Assembly: GCF_001735805.1 (NCBI RefSeq)
Contig: NZ_CP017248.1
Span: forward strand, 5,580,001 to 5,644,000
DNA: 64,000 bases
DNA from: Streptomyces fodineus
GTDB taxonomy: Bacteria > Actinomycetota > Actinomycetes > Streptomycetales > Streptomycetaceae
Direction of reading: 5' to 3'
The notes below the pieces were generated by a model. That model had not been told where the DNA came from. It saw only the letters and a program-made list of their open reading frames with translations, and made no database searches. A program made the translations under genes and the position numbers. This document shows, one piece after another, positions 49,776-58,153 of this stretch (positions within the stretch are counted from its first letter, which is position 1; each line of letters starts with the position of its first letter).

Positions 49776-51347
49776 CTACAGGGGCTGGTTGGGCGCTCCC
49801 ACCACGTCGTCCCCGGCCCCCGCGGGGACCGGTACCGCCGCCGCCGCGTCGCCGTCGGTGTTGATCTTCTCGATGACGGCCAGGCGCTCCGGTGTCTCCT
49901 CCGGCTTCAGGTAGCCGATGGCGATGTACAGGACCAGGGACACCGCCAGCGGGACCGACACCTGGTACTGCAGCGGGACTCCGCCGGAGACCTTCCAGTT
50001 GACCGGGTAGTTCACCAGCCAGAACGCCAGCAGACCCGCCGCCCAGCTGGTCAGCGCCGCCGTGGGGCCGGAGCGGCGGAACGGGCGGAGCAGGCCCAGC
50101 ATCATCGGGATCGCGATCGGGCCCATCAGGCCGGCCACCCACTTGATGACGACGGTGATGATGTCCTTGAACGTGGGGGAGTTGACCTGTGTCGCGACCG
50201 CCATGGACAGGCCGAGGAAGGCCAGGGTCGTCACGCGGGCCGCGATCAGGCCGGAGCGCTCGCCCCAGGCACGGGCCCGGGAGGACAGCACCGGGGCCAC
50301 GTCACGGGTGAACACCGCCGCGATCGCGTTGGCGTCGGAGGAGCACATGGCCATCGTGTGGGAGAAGAAGCCGACGACGACCAGGCCCAACAGGCCGTGC
50401 GGCAGCAGCTGTTCGGTCATCAGGCCGTAGGAGTCGGAGCCGTCCGGCTTCTGGGCGTGGACCAGGAGCGGGGACATCCACATCGGGAAGAACAGGACCA
50501 CCGGCCAGATCAGCCACAGCACGGAAGACAGCCGGGCCGACCGCTCGGCCGCGTACGCACTGGTCGTCGCCATGTAGCGCTGGGCCTGGTTGAGCATGCC
50601 GCCGTTGTACTCGAAGAGCTTGATGAACAGGAACGCCAGCAGGAACACCGTGCCGTAGGGGCCGACCAGCGGCTTGCCGTGGCCGTGCAGCGCGGGCTGG
50701 TTCCAGGCGTCGAAGACGCCGATGTGCTTGTCGTTCAGCTTCAGTACGACGGCCACGAACATCGAGACACCGGCGAGCAACTGGATGACGAACTGGCCGA
50801 GTTCGGTCAGCGCGTCCGCCCACAGGCCGCCGATCGTGCAGTACACGGCCGTGATCGCGCCGGTGATGAGGATGCCCTGGTTCAGGGTGACCCCGGTGAA
50901 CACCGACAACAGGGTGGCGATCGCCGCCCACTTGGCACCCACGTCCACGATCTTCAGCAGCATGCCGGACCAGGCGAGCGCCTGCTGGGTGGAGAGGTTG
51001 TAACGGTTCTTCAGGTACTCCAGCGGGGAGGCCACATGGAGCCGGGAGCGCAGTCGGTTGATACGGGGCGCGAACAGCTTCGACCCGATGGCGATGCCGA
51101 GCGCGATGGGGAAGGACCAGGTGACGAAGGAGGTGACGCCGTAGGTGTAGGCGATGCCCGCGTACCCGGTGAACATGACCGCGCTGTAGCCCGACATGTG
51201 GTGCGAGATGCCGGACAGCCACCAGGGCATCCTGCCGCCGGCCGTGAAGAAGTCGGAGACGTTGTCCACGCGCTTGTGCGACCAGACGCCGATCGCGACC
51301 ATCACACCGAAGTAGCCGATGAGTACGGCCCAGTCGAGACTGTTCAT
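49776..51347 (-). CDS. Sodium:solute symporter family protein
   Basis: 523 residues with about 13 hydrophobic segments, the SSS/LeuT fold. DWAVLIGYFGVMVAIGVWSH, SDFFTAGGRMPWWLSGISHH, SGYSAVMFTGYAGIAYTYGV and a late ATQVNSPTFKDIITVVIKWV are typical. The substrate is not evident; related sugar (SGLT-like) transporters share GRxMPWWxxGxS. ATG 51347 has no strong ribosome-binding site; a longer frame from 51443 contains no membrane features. It is upstream of, and on the same strand as, the lipoprotein gene. Confidence 0.88.
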   Translation of the reverse strand: MNSLDWAVLIGYFGVMVAIGVWSHKRVDNVSDFFTAGGRMPWWLSGISHHMSGYSAVMFTGYAGIAYTYGVTSFVTWSFPIALGIAIGSKLFAPRINRLRSRLHVASPLEYLKNRYNLSTQQALAWSGMLLKIVDVGAKWAAIATLLSVFTGVTLNQGILITGAITAVYCTIGGLWADALTELGQFVIQLLAGVSMFVAVVLKLNDKHIGVFDAWNQPALHGHGKPLVGPYGTVFLLAFLFIKLFEYNGGMLNQAQRYMATTSAYAAERSARLSSVLWLIWPVVLFFPMWMSPLLVHAQKPDGSDSYGLMTEQLLPHGLLGLVVVGFFSHTMAMCSSDANAIAAVFTRDVAPVLSSRARAWGERSGLIAARVTTLAFLGLSMAVATQVNSPTFKDIITVVIKWVAGLMGPIAIPMMLGLLRPFRRSGPTAALTSWAAGLLAFWLVNYPVNWKVSGGVPLQYQVSVPLAVSLVLYIAIGYLKPEETPERLAVIEKINTDGDAAAAVPVPAGAGDDVVGAPNQPL

Positions 51348-51474
51348 GTGCCCGATCGTCGGTGCGGCCACGTGAACGCGACAAGCAAGTGGTCGGTCAA
51401 GTCGCGGTAAAGATGTTCGACTTGATGACCCTTGTTCATCCACATGAACAGCCTCAAGATGCGGGCCAGTTGTG

Positions 51475-52263
51475 TCAGCGCATCAGCTCCCCCGCGTTGA
51501 CCAGCAGCGACTGCCCCGTGATGGCCCGCGCCCGGTCCGAGGACAGGAACACCGCCGCGTCCGCCACATCCCCGTCCGTCGCCAGCTCCGGCAGCGCCAT
51601 CCGCTCCGTCAGCCGGCCCAGCACCTCCGCCTCCGGCACCCCTTCCGTCTGCGCGGTGAACGTCACGTACGCCTGCACCGGCGGCCCCCACATCCAGCCC
51701 GGCAGCACGGTGTTGACCCGGATCCGGTACGGCCCGAGCTCTCGCGCCAGGGAGTACATCGCGCTGGTCAGCGCCCCCTTCGACGCGGCGTACGCGGCCT
51801 GCTTCACCTGCGAGGGCGCGGCGACGGCCGACTGCGTCCCGATGATGACCACCGACCCGCCGCCGCCCGCCTTCAGCGCCGGCAGACAGGCCCTGGTCAT
51901 CCGCAGGGTGCCCAGCAGGTTCACGTCGATGACCGACTGCCAGGTCGCGAAGTCCGCGTCCTCGAGCCCGCCGAAGCAGGAGTCCCAGGCCGCGACATGG
52001 ACCACCGCGTCGATGCCGCCGAACCGCTCCCGCGCCAGTTCGGCCAGCGCCGCGCACTGTGCCTCGTCGGTGATGTCGGTCGCCCGGTACGCCGTACGCG
52101 CACCCGCCGGATCGATCTCGGCCGCGCTCTTGGCGAGGTTCGCCTCGGTGCGCGCCCCGAGCACCGCGTTCCCGCCGTCCCGTACGACGGCCGCGGCGAC
52201 CTGGTGCCCGAGCCCGGCGCCGACTCCCGATACGACCACCGTCCTGCCTGCGAGCAGGGTCAT
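51475..52263 (-). CDS. Short-chain dehydrogenase/reductase (SDR)
   Basis: 262 residues. Cofactor motif VVVSGVGAGLGHQVAAAVVR, a basic residue after strand 2 (VLGARTEANL) favouring NADP(H), the catalytic Ser in VVIIGTQSAVAAPSQVKQAA and YAASKGALTSAMYSLAREL. The NNAG motif reads HVAAWDSCF, a deviation from typical SDRs. Ribosome-binding site GGGAGG before ATG 52263. It is divergent from the EthD-like gene with a palindromic operator between, so it belongs to the regulon although it lies 17 kb from the other members. Confidence 0.88.
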   Translation of the reverse strand: MTLLAGRTVVVSGVGAGLGHQVAAAVVRDGGNAVLGARTEANLAKSAAEIDPAGARTAYRATDITDEAQCAALAELARERFGGIDAVVHVAAWDSCFGGLEDADFATWQSVIDVNLLGTLRMTRACLPALKAGGGGSVVIIGTQSAVAAPSQVKQAAYAASKGALTSAMYSLARELGPYRIRVNTVLPGWMWGPPVQAYVTFTAQTEGVPEAEVLGRLTERMALPELATDGDVADAAVFLSSDRARAITGQSLLVNAGELMR

Positions 52264-52291
52264 CGGTACCTCCCGCGGTATGGCGCTTTAT

Positions 52292-52306
52292 CTGACGGAG
52301 CGTCAG
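52292..52306. promoter_or_regulatory. 15-bp palindromic operator, copy 12
   Basis: CTGACGGAGCGTCAG, identical in all 15 bases to copy 1 at 945-959. It lies in the 74-base region between the SDR and the EthD-like gene and may control both. Confidence 0.78.
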
Positions 52307-52337
52307 AGTATGGGCCACAGCAGGAAAGGGGAACCGT

Positions 52338-53186
52338 ATGAGCGACGAGACCCGCAGCGAGCCGTACGCCGACCTGGCCGCCGTAGGACCGTACGGCGTC
52401 CGGCCCGGCCACGCCCTGATCACCATGGTCGAGCCGCACCCCGGCCACGAGTACGCCTACAACCGCTGGTACGAGGACGACCACTACTACGCCGGCGCGA
52501 TGGCCATGCCCTGGATGTACGCGGGCCGCCGCTGGGTCGCCACCCGGGACCTGCAACTGCTCCGCCACCCCGAGAAGTCGGCCGTCGCCCAGCCGGTCAC
52601 CACCGGCTGCTATCTCTCCACCTACTGGATCACCGAGGGCCGCTACGGCGACCACATGAAGTGGACCGTCGCCATCAACAAACGCCTCAACCGCGACGCC
52701 CGGGTCTACCACGACCGCACCCACGTCTTCACGGCCTTCCAGGACCACGAGACGACGGTCTACCGCGACGGCGCGGCGGGCCCGCGCGACTTCCACGCCC
52801 TCGACCACCCCTACGCCGGGCTGGTGCTGGAGGTGATCGACAGCGAGTCGGCGGGGCAGCGGGCGGAGCTGGCCGAGTGGCTCCGCACCCGCCATCTGCC
52901 CAGGCGCCTGGCCGGCTCCCCGGCCGCGATGGTCACCGTCTTCCGGCCCACCCCGCTGCCCGGCGACCGCATGACCTACGTCAAGCAGGTCGAGGGAGTC
53001 GACACCCGCCTGACCCTGCTGTGGTTCCTGGAGCGGGACCCACGGGAGTGCTGGGAGGAGCACCTCACCGGCCTGGACGCGGATGTCTCGGAGGCGGGGC
53101 TGGGGCGGGTGGAGCTGGTGGCGCCGTTCATCCCCACGGTGCCGGGGACGGACAGGTACGTCAGCGAGCTGCGCGGACCGGCATGA
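52338..53186 (+). CDS. Conserved protein with dimeric alpha/beta-barrel (EthD-like) features
   Basis: 282 residues. EYAYNRWYEDDHYYAGAMAM near residue 40 is the NRWYxxxH signature of EthD/dimeric alpha-beta barrel proteins; a second candidate unit, AEWLRTRHLPRRLAGSPAAM, lies near residue 175, suggesting two tandem modules in one chain. Such proteins act as small monooxygenases or as accessory proteins in oxidative degradation. No metal site is obvious. The ribosome-binding site is GGAAAGGGG. Divergent from the SDR across operator copy 12. Confidence 0.7.
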   Translation: MSDETRSEPYADLAAVGPYGVRPGHALITMVEPHPGHEYAYNRWYEDDHYYAGAMAMPWMYAGRRWVATRDLQLLRHPEKSAVAQPVTTGCYLSTYWITEGRYGDHMKWTVAINKRLNRDARVYHDRTHVFTAFQDHETTVYRDGAAGPRDFHALDHPYAGLVLEVIDSESAGQRAELAEWLRTRHLPRRLAGSPAAMVTVFRPTPLPGDRMTYVKQVEGVDTRLTLLWFLERDPRECWEEHLTGLDADVSEAGLGRVELVAPFIPTVPGTDRYVSELRGPA

Positions 53187-53187
53187 C

Positions 53188-55068
53188 TCACTTCCACTCG
53201 TCGGGACAAGGCGTACCGCGCGGCAGCTGATACGGCGCGGCCAGCCGGTACGTCCCCGCACGCGGAGCGAGCAGCACCGTCCACTTGTCCCCGTTCTCGT
53301 CCTGCGGCGACTCCATCAGACACCCGCTGACGTTCCGGTACGTCTTCGGCCGGCCGGAGGAGACCGGCTGCGGCGGCTTCAGGCTCTTGCCGTGCTCGTC
53401 GACGACGCTCAGCCACGGCGAGTACGGGATCTTGATCAGGATCCGCCCGGCCCTGCCCACCTGAAGCGTCATCTCGCCCTGCCCGGCGCGGTCCACCACC
53501 GCGTCGGGCTCGGCGAGCGGCGCCGGATCGGTCACCCGGAACAGCTGCCAGTTGGTGTCGCCCCAGACCTGCGTCAGATACGGCATCCCGCGCCGCAGCA
53601 GCTGCCGCTCGCGCTCTCCGCCGTCGCCGTCCGGGTTGTCCTTCGGCAGGACGACGAAGTGCACGGCCCAGCGCTGCAGCCACTCGTGGTAGTTCGCCGA
53701 GTTGAGGGTGTCGTCGTAGAAGAGCGGGTTGCGCTCCATGTCGGCCTGCCGGTTCCAGCCGCGCGCCAGGTTGACGTACGGCGCGAGCGCGGACGCCTCC
53801 CGGTGCGAGCGCGCCGGGACCACCTCGACCCGGCCCTTCTCTGCGCCGGCCTTCTGCAACTGGTGGACGAGCGGGGCCAGCTCACGGGCCCAGGACGCGG
53901 CCGGGGTCGTATGGATGATGTCGTCCACCGACTTGAAGCCGATCCAGCCGGCGAAGCCGAGCAGCGCCAGCACGGTCGTGTACCACTTGCGCGACTTGGG
54001 CACCGTGAACGGCAGCGCGGCCACCAGCGTCGCACCCGCGAACAGCATCGGCAGCCGGGAGATGTTCGAGCCGATCTGCGAGCTGATCAGCCACACCAGG
54101 ACGACGCCGAGGCTGTACACGCCGGCCGCCAGCCGGACCGTCACCCACTCCCTGGGCACGAGGAACAGGCACAGCAGGCCGTACAGCAGCGGCAGGATCA
54201 CCGAGCCGATCGTCATCGGCTGGGTGCCGGAGAACGGGAAGAGGAAGTACGAGGCGGCGACCACCACCGTCGGGGCGAGGCCCAGCGCCCACGCGCCCGG
54301 CCGCCGCTTCTGCAGGAACAGCGCGACCGCGACCAGGCCCACGAACAGGCCCGACACGGGCGAGGCCATGGTGGAGAAGCCGGCCAGCGAGGCGGCCACC
54401 GCCGCCTTCGCCCAGCGTTTGTGCCGCCACCGGTACGGCCAGCAGAAGACGGCCGCGGCGGCGCCGAGCGCGAACATCGTGCCGAGCCCGAAGGTCACCC
54501 GGCCCGAGATCGCGTTGCACAGCAGCGCGACGACCCCCGCGAGCGACGCCCACAGGGGGTTGCGCACCGCCCGGCTGCGGATCAGGACCAGCGTCAGCAG
54601 GCCCGCCGACACGGTCCCGGCGATCATCATCGTCGTACGGACGCCGAGGACGGCCATCAGATACGGCGACACCACGCTGTACGACACCGGGTGCATACCG
54701 CCGTACCAGGCGAGGTTGTACGCCGAGTCCGGGTGCCGGCCGACGAACTCCGCCCAGGCGTCCTGCGCCGCGAGATCGCCACCACTGTTCGCGAACGTGA
54801 AGAACCAGATGATGTGCAGGACGCCCGAGAGGGCCGTGATGGACAGTACGGGGTGGCGCAGCAGCCGCTGCCTGAGGGGCTCGGCGGCGGCGAGGAGGCG
54901 CGCGAGTCTGCCGGGGGGCGCGTCGAGGCGGTCACTGTCCGTGCCGCCGTCGGGGTGGTCGGTGCCGTCGCCGCGACCGTCCGGGTCAGCTTCGGACAGA
55001 CGTATTCGCGGGCCGGATCCCGGGCCCGGATCGGCGTCGTCGGCGTGTGTCGGCTCGGCTGTGGCCAC
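53188..55068 (-). CDS. Large multi-pass membrane protein, possible GT-C-type glycosyltransferase
   Basis: 626 residues. About eleven hydrophobic segments run between residues ~80 and 400 (for example SITALSGVLHIIWFFTFANS and VVVAASYFLFPFSGTQPMTI), followed by a ~225-residue extracytoplasmic domain (SHREASALAPYVNLARGWNR; YRNVSGCLMESPQDENGDKW). DAWAEFVGRHPDSAYNLAWY in the first loop recalls the Asp-containing loop of GT-C enzymes, but no family is certain; automated MFS labels for such proteins would be misleading. GTG 55068 has GGGGAG upstream. It converges on the EthD-like gene with one base between. Confidence 0.6.
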   Translation of the reverse strand: MATAEPTHADDADPGPGSGPRIRLSEADPDGRGDGTDHPDGGTDSDRLDAPPGRLARLLAAAEPLRQRLLRHPVLSITALSGVLHIIWFFTFANSGGDLAAQDAWAEFVGRHPDSAYNLAWYGGMHPVSYSVVSPYLMAVLGVRTTMMIAGTVSAGLLTLVLIRSRAVRNPLWASLAGVVALLCNAISGRVTFGLGTMFALGAAAAVFCWPYRWRHKRWAKAAVAASLAGFSTMASPVSGLFVGLVAVALFLQKRRPGAWALGLAPTVVVAASYFLFPFSGTQPMTIGSVILPLLYGLLCLFLVPREWVTVRLAAGVYSLGVVLVWLISSQIGSNISRLPMLFAGATLVAALPFTVPKSRKWYTTVLALLGFAGWIGFKSVDDIIHTTPAASWARELAPLVHQLQKAGAEKGRVEVVPARSHREASALAPYVNLARGWNRQADMERNPLFYDDTLNSANYHEWLQRWAVHFVVLPKDNPDGDGGERERQLLRRGMPYLTQVWGDTNWQLFRVTDPAPLAEPDAVVDRAGQGEMTLQVGRAGRILIKIPYSPWLSVVDEHGKSLKPPQPVSSGRPKTYRNVSGCLMESPQDENGDKWTVLLAPRAGTYRLAAPYQLPRGTPCPDEWK

Positions 55069-55191
55069 CTGAAGGCACTCCCCGTGTCCCGTCTTCTGTT
55101 CTCGGCCGTGTTCCACGGTGTTCCCGGCTGCTTCCCGTCCAGTTCGCGGCCATGTCCCGCGAACCGGCGACCTGCCCCGATTCGTGACGCT

Positions 55192-55234
55192 AGCACGCAC
55201 CCCGCCGCGGGTCTTCGTCGGCGGGGTGCGTGCT
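55192..55234. terminator. Strong terminator downstream of the carboxypeptidase gene
   Basis: A perfect 16-bp stem (55192-55207 with 55219-55234) encloses an 11-base loop. It lies just beyond the stop of the minus-strand carboxypeptidase gene and upstream of the membrane-protein gene. Confidence 0.88.
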
Positions 55235-55254
55235 GGTGACGACCGGCCGCGGAC

Positions 55255-57957
55255 TCAGCCCAGACGGGTCAGCTTGGCGCCGAAGCCCGGCTCGGCGAGA
55301 TCCTTCTGCAGGGCCACCGGGACCTTGACGGCACCGGCCGAACCGTCACCCACGGTGAGCGAACCGACCTCGGTGCCGGCCTTCGCGGTGTGCGGCACCT
55401 TGCCGGAGGCGAAGGACAGCTTGACCTGCAGGCCCGCCCAGCCGGCCGCCGTGACGTCCTTCGTGGTCACCACCGGGGTACGGCCGCCGAGGCCGTCGTC
55501 GACGTACCCGACGACCGCGCCCTTCTTCAGGATCGTCGCCGACGTCAGCGCGCTCTGCCCGGCGCGGATCAGCTTGTCCGCGGCGTTCAGCGCCCCGGTG
55601 AGGATGGAGTGCTCGACGGCGTCGGCGGGCTGGCGGATCACCGCGCCGACGACGGTCCGGGTCTCGCCGCCGACCTGCTGCTTCGCCGCGAAGACCAGGT
55701 TGCCGAGGGCGGAGGTGGTGGTGCCGGTCTTGATGCCCACGACGTTGTTGTGGCCGACCAGGCGGTTCCAGTTGGAGTGGGTGACGCCCTTGTAGTCGCG
55801 GTACGACATCATCGCCGCGACCTCGCGGAAGGCGGGCTCGGTCATCGCGGCCTTCGCCAGCTTCACCTGGTCCACGGCCGTGCTGACCGTGGTGTTCGTC
55901 AGACCCGAGGGGTCGGTGTACGTCGTGTTCGTCATGCCGAGGCTCTTGGCGGTGGCGTTCATCTTCTCCACGAACGCCTTCTCGGAACCGGCGTCCCAGC
56001 GGGCGAGCCGGCGGGCGATGTTGTTGGCGGAGGCGATGAGGATGCTCTCCAGGGCCTCGCGCTGGGAGATGCTGTCGCCGGCCGTGACACTGACCGTGGA
56101 CTCCTGGCCCGCGTTCGACTGCTGCTCGGCGGCCTTGTCGATCTCGATCTTGGGGCCGTCGGCGCCGCTCTTCAGCGCGTGGTCGCGCAGGATGATGTAC
56201 GCGGTCATCACCTTCGCGACGCTCGCGATCGGTACGGGCTTCTGGTCGCCGGAGGAGCCGAAGGTGCCGATGCCCTGGACGTCCAGCGCGGCCTGGCCGT
56301 CGGCCGGCCACGGGATGTCGATCTTGCCGCCGGTGAAGGTGTAGGTGTCCTTCGCGGTGAGGTCGAGGGTGGGGTCGGGGAGCGGGCGGAAGGTCTGTAC
56401 GACCGCGAAGACGATCGCCAGGACCAGGACCAGGGGGGTCCAGATCTTGACCCGGCGCACGACCGTGCGGACCGCGGTCTCCGGGGGCGGGGGCGTGTTC
56501 GTCAGCTCCGCCAGGAGGTCCAGCGGGGGCTTCGGGGGGAGGGGCTGCTGGGTGGTGCGCTCGGGGCCGACGTGGGGGACGGGGGTGGTGACGTCCGGCT
56601 TGGCCGCCGGCGTGGTCTGCGGCTTGGCCTCCGGCTTGGCGGCCGGGGTCATGTCGTTCTTGAGCGCGACGAACTTGCTGGTGCGCTCGGGGTCGGACTC
56701 GGGGGTCTTGAGCTTCGGCCCGAGCTTCAGCATGGTGGTCGGCTGGTCGACCTGCCGCTCCGGCTTGGGCTTCGCGGTCTTGAAGACGGCGGTGGGCTGA
56801 TCGACGGCCGCGGGTGCCTCCGGCTCGTCTTCGGGCTTGCCCGCCTCGGCTTCGCCTTCGGCGTGCGCCGTGTTCCCACCCGCACCACCCGTGCGGCTCT
56901 CGTCGTCGGCTGAGGTTGGCCCCTGCGGGGCGTCCCCGCCGTCGGCGGCCTCCGGCCCGTCCTCGACCACATCCGCCTCGGCTACGCCCTCACCCGCGTC
57001 CGCCTGCGCGTCGTGGCCCGCCTCGGTGCCCGCGTCCGCCTTCGCGTGGCCGTCCGCCTGCGCGTCGCGGCCTGCCTCGGTGTCCGCGTCCGCCTTCGTG
57101 TCGCCGTCAGCCTGCGCAGCCGCGCCGGAGCCTGCCTTGGTGTCCGCCTTCGCACCGGCGTCAGCTTCTGCGTCCGTGCCGGAGGCCGCGTCAGAGTCCG
57201 CCTCTGTACCCGCGTCCGCCTGCGCGTCGCGGCCCGCCTCGGTGTCCGCGTCCGCCTTCGCGTGGCCGTCAGCCTGCGCGTCGTGGCCCGCCTTGGTGTC
57301 CGCCTTCGCCTTCGTGTCGCCGTCAGCCTGCGCAGCCGCGCCGGAGCCTGCCTCGGTGCCCGCCTTCGCCTTCGCGTCGCCGTCAGCCCGCGCAGCCGCG
57401 TCGGAGCCCTTGGTGTCCGCCTTCGAGCCGGCGTCAGCTTCTGCGTCCGTGTCGGAGGCCGCGTCAGAGTCCGCCTCCGTACCCGCGTCCGCCTTCACCT
57501 CGACGTCCTTGGCCTCGGCCCCGGACGTCGCTCCCGCGACCCCGGTGTTCGCCTCTTCGGCCCGGGACGTCGCTCCCGCGGCCTCGGCCTTCGCCTCATC
57601 GGTCCCGGTCTTCGACCCCTCGGTCCCCCCGGCCCCGGACTCCGAACCGCCGTCATCTATCGCCGTCGGCTTGGAATTTGCGGGGGCGTCGGTCGTGGTG
57701 GGGGAGGCGTCGCGGACCCAGGACGAGACCGCCTCTCGCAGGGCGGTGTCCTCCGGGCCGGGTTCCGGGGCGGGGGGCTTTGCCTCGCGGACGGACAGGA
57801 TCTTCGTGGCGGTGTCCACGCCGCTGGGCGCGGAATCCTTTTCTCGGGAGACCGCGAGGCGCGGATCGCGTGCCTCGGGAACCGGACTCGCGCTCCCCGG
57901 CGTCGGTTCTGCCGACGACTCGCGCTGCTTCGACCTGTCGGGGGACTCGCCCGCCAC
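55255..57957 (-). CDS. D-alanyl-D-alanine carboxypeptidase (peptidase S11) with long repetitive cytoplasmic tail
   Basis: About 900 residues. The C-terminal ~400 form the S11 penicillin-binding domain: SVAK (PIASVAKVMTAYIILRD), SAN (ILIASANNIARRLARWD) and KTG (VVGIKTGTTTSALGNLVFAA). A single transmembrane segment (WTPLVLVLAIVFAVVQTF) precedes it. The first ~500 residues are predicted cytoplasmic and include ~200 of imperfect repeats rich in Ala, Asp, Lys, Glu and Gly (KADTEAGRDAQADGHAKADA). The enzyme trims the terminal D-Ala from peptidoglycan stems. GTG 57957 follows GGAGGAG; ATG 57972 is the alternative. Confidence 0.9.
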   Translation of the reverse strand: MAGESPDRSKQRESSAEPTPGSASPVPEARDPRLAVSREKDSAPSGVDTATKILSVREAKPPAPEPGPEDTALREAVSSWVRDASPTTTDAPANSKPTAIDDGGSESGAGGTEGSKTGTDEAKAEAAGATSRAEEANTGVAGATSGAEAKDVEVKADAGTEADSDAASDTDAEADAGSKADTKGSDAAARADGDAKAKAGTEAGSGAAAQADGDTKAKADTKAGHDAQADGHAKADADTEAGRDAQADAGTEADSDAASGTDAEADAGAKADTKAGSGAAAQADGDTKADADTEAGRDAQADGHAKADAGTEAGHDAQADAGEGVAEADVVEDGPEAADGGDAPQGPTSADDESRTGGAGGNTAHAEGEAEAGKPEDEPEAPAAVDQPTAVFKTAKPKPERQVDQPTTMLKLGPKLKTPESDPERTSKFVALKNDMTPAAKPEAKPQTTPAAKPDVTTPVPHVGPERTTQQPLPPKPPLDLLAELTNTPPPPETAVRTVVRRVKIWTPLVLVLAIVFAVVQTFRPLPDPTLDLTAKDTYTFTGGKIDIPWPADGQAALDVQGIGTFGSSGDQKPVPIASVAKVMTAYIILRDHALKSGADGPKIEIDKAAEQQSNAGQESTVSVTAGDSISQREALESILIASANNIARRLARWDAGSEKAFVEKMNATAKSLGMTNTTYTDPSGLTNTTVSTAVDQVKLAKAAMTEPAFREVAAMMSYRDYKGVTHSNWNRLVGHNNVVGIKTGTTTSALGNLVFAAKQQVGGETRTVVGAVIRQPADAVEHSILTGALNAADKLIRAGQSALTSATILKKGAVVGYVDDGLGGRTPVVTTKDVTAAGWAGLQVKLSFASGKVPHTAKAGTEVGSLTVGDGSAGAVKVPVALQKDLAEPGFGAKLTRLG
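56990..57500 (-). repeat. Degenerate in-frame repeats coding the carboxypeptidase tail
   Basis: Units of roughly 24-60 bases, such as those coding for DTEAGRDAQADGHAKA, DAEADAGAKADTKAGSGA and AAQADGDTKAKAD, recur many times. The longer units include near-identical copies, so unequal exchange is likely. They give a strongly acidic, Ala-rich low-complexity region. Confidence 0.8.
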
Positions 57958-58065
57958 CGATGCCTCCTCCATGCGCCGCACGCCCACGCGCGCGCCCTGT
58001 CCGAACCATGTACCAGTGTCCTGTGTGGGGGCTTGGCCCCTGCGGTAGACGAGAACGACATACCT

Positions 58066-58087
58066 ACCGGTTCCCTCACGAACCGGT
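58066..58087. promoter_or_regulatory. Short inverted repeat between divergent genes
   Basis: ACCGGTTC (58066-58073) and GAACCGGT (58080-58087) form an 8-bp dyad with a six-base centre between the carboxypeptidase and GPP34 genes. It could be a regulator site; nothing nearby names the regulator. Confidence 0.35.
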
Positions 58088-58153
58088 CACGCACCCTCGA
58101 CAGACCAATGTGAGAGGGGTCACCCTGTCATTCATCCACGCGGGGAGGCATGG

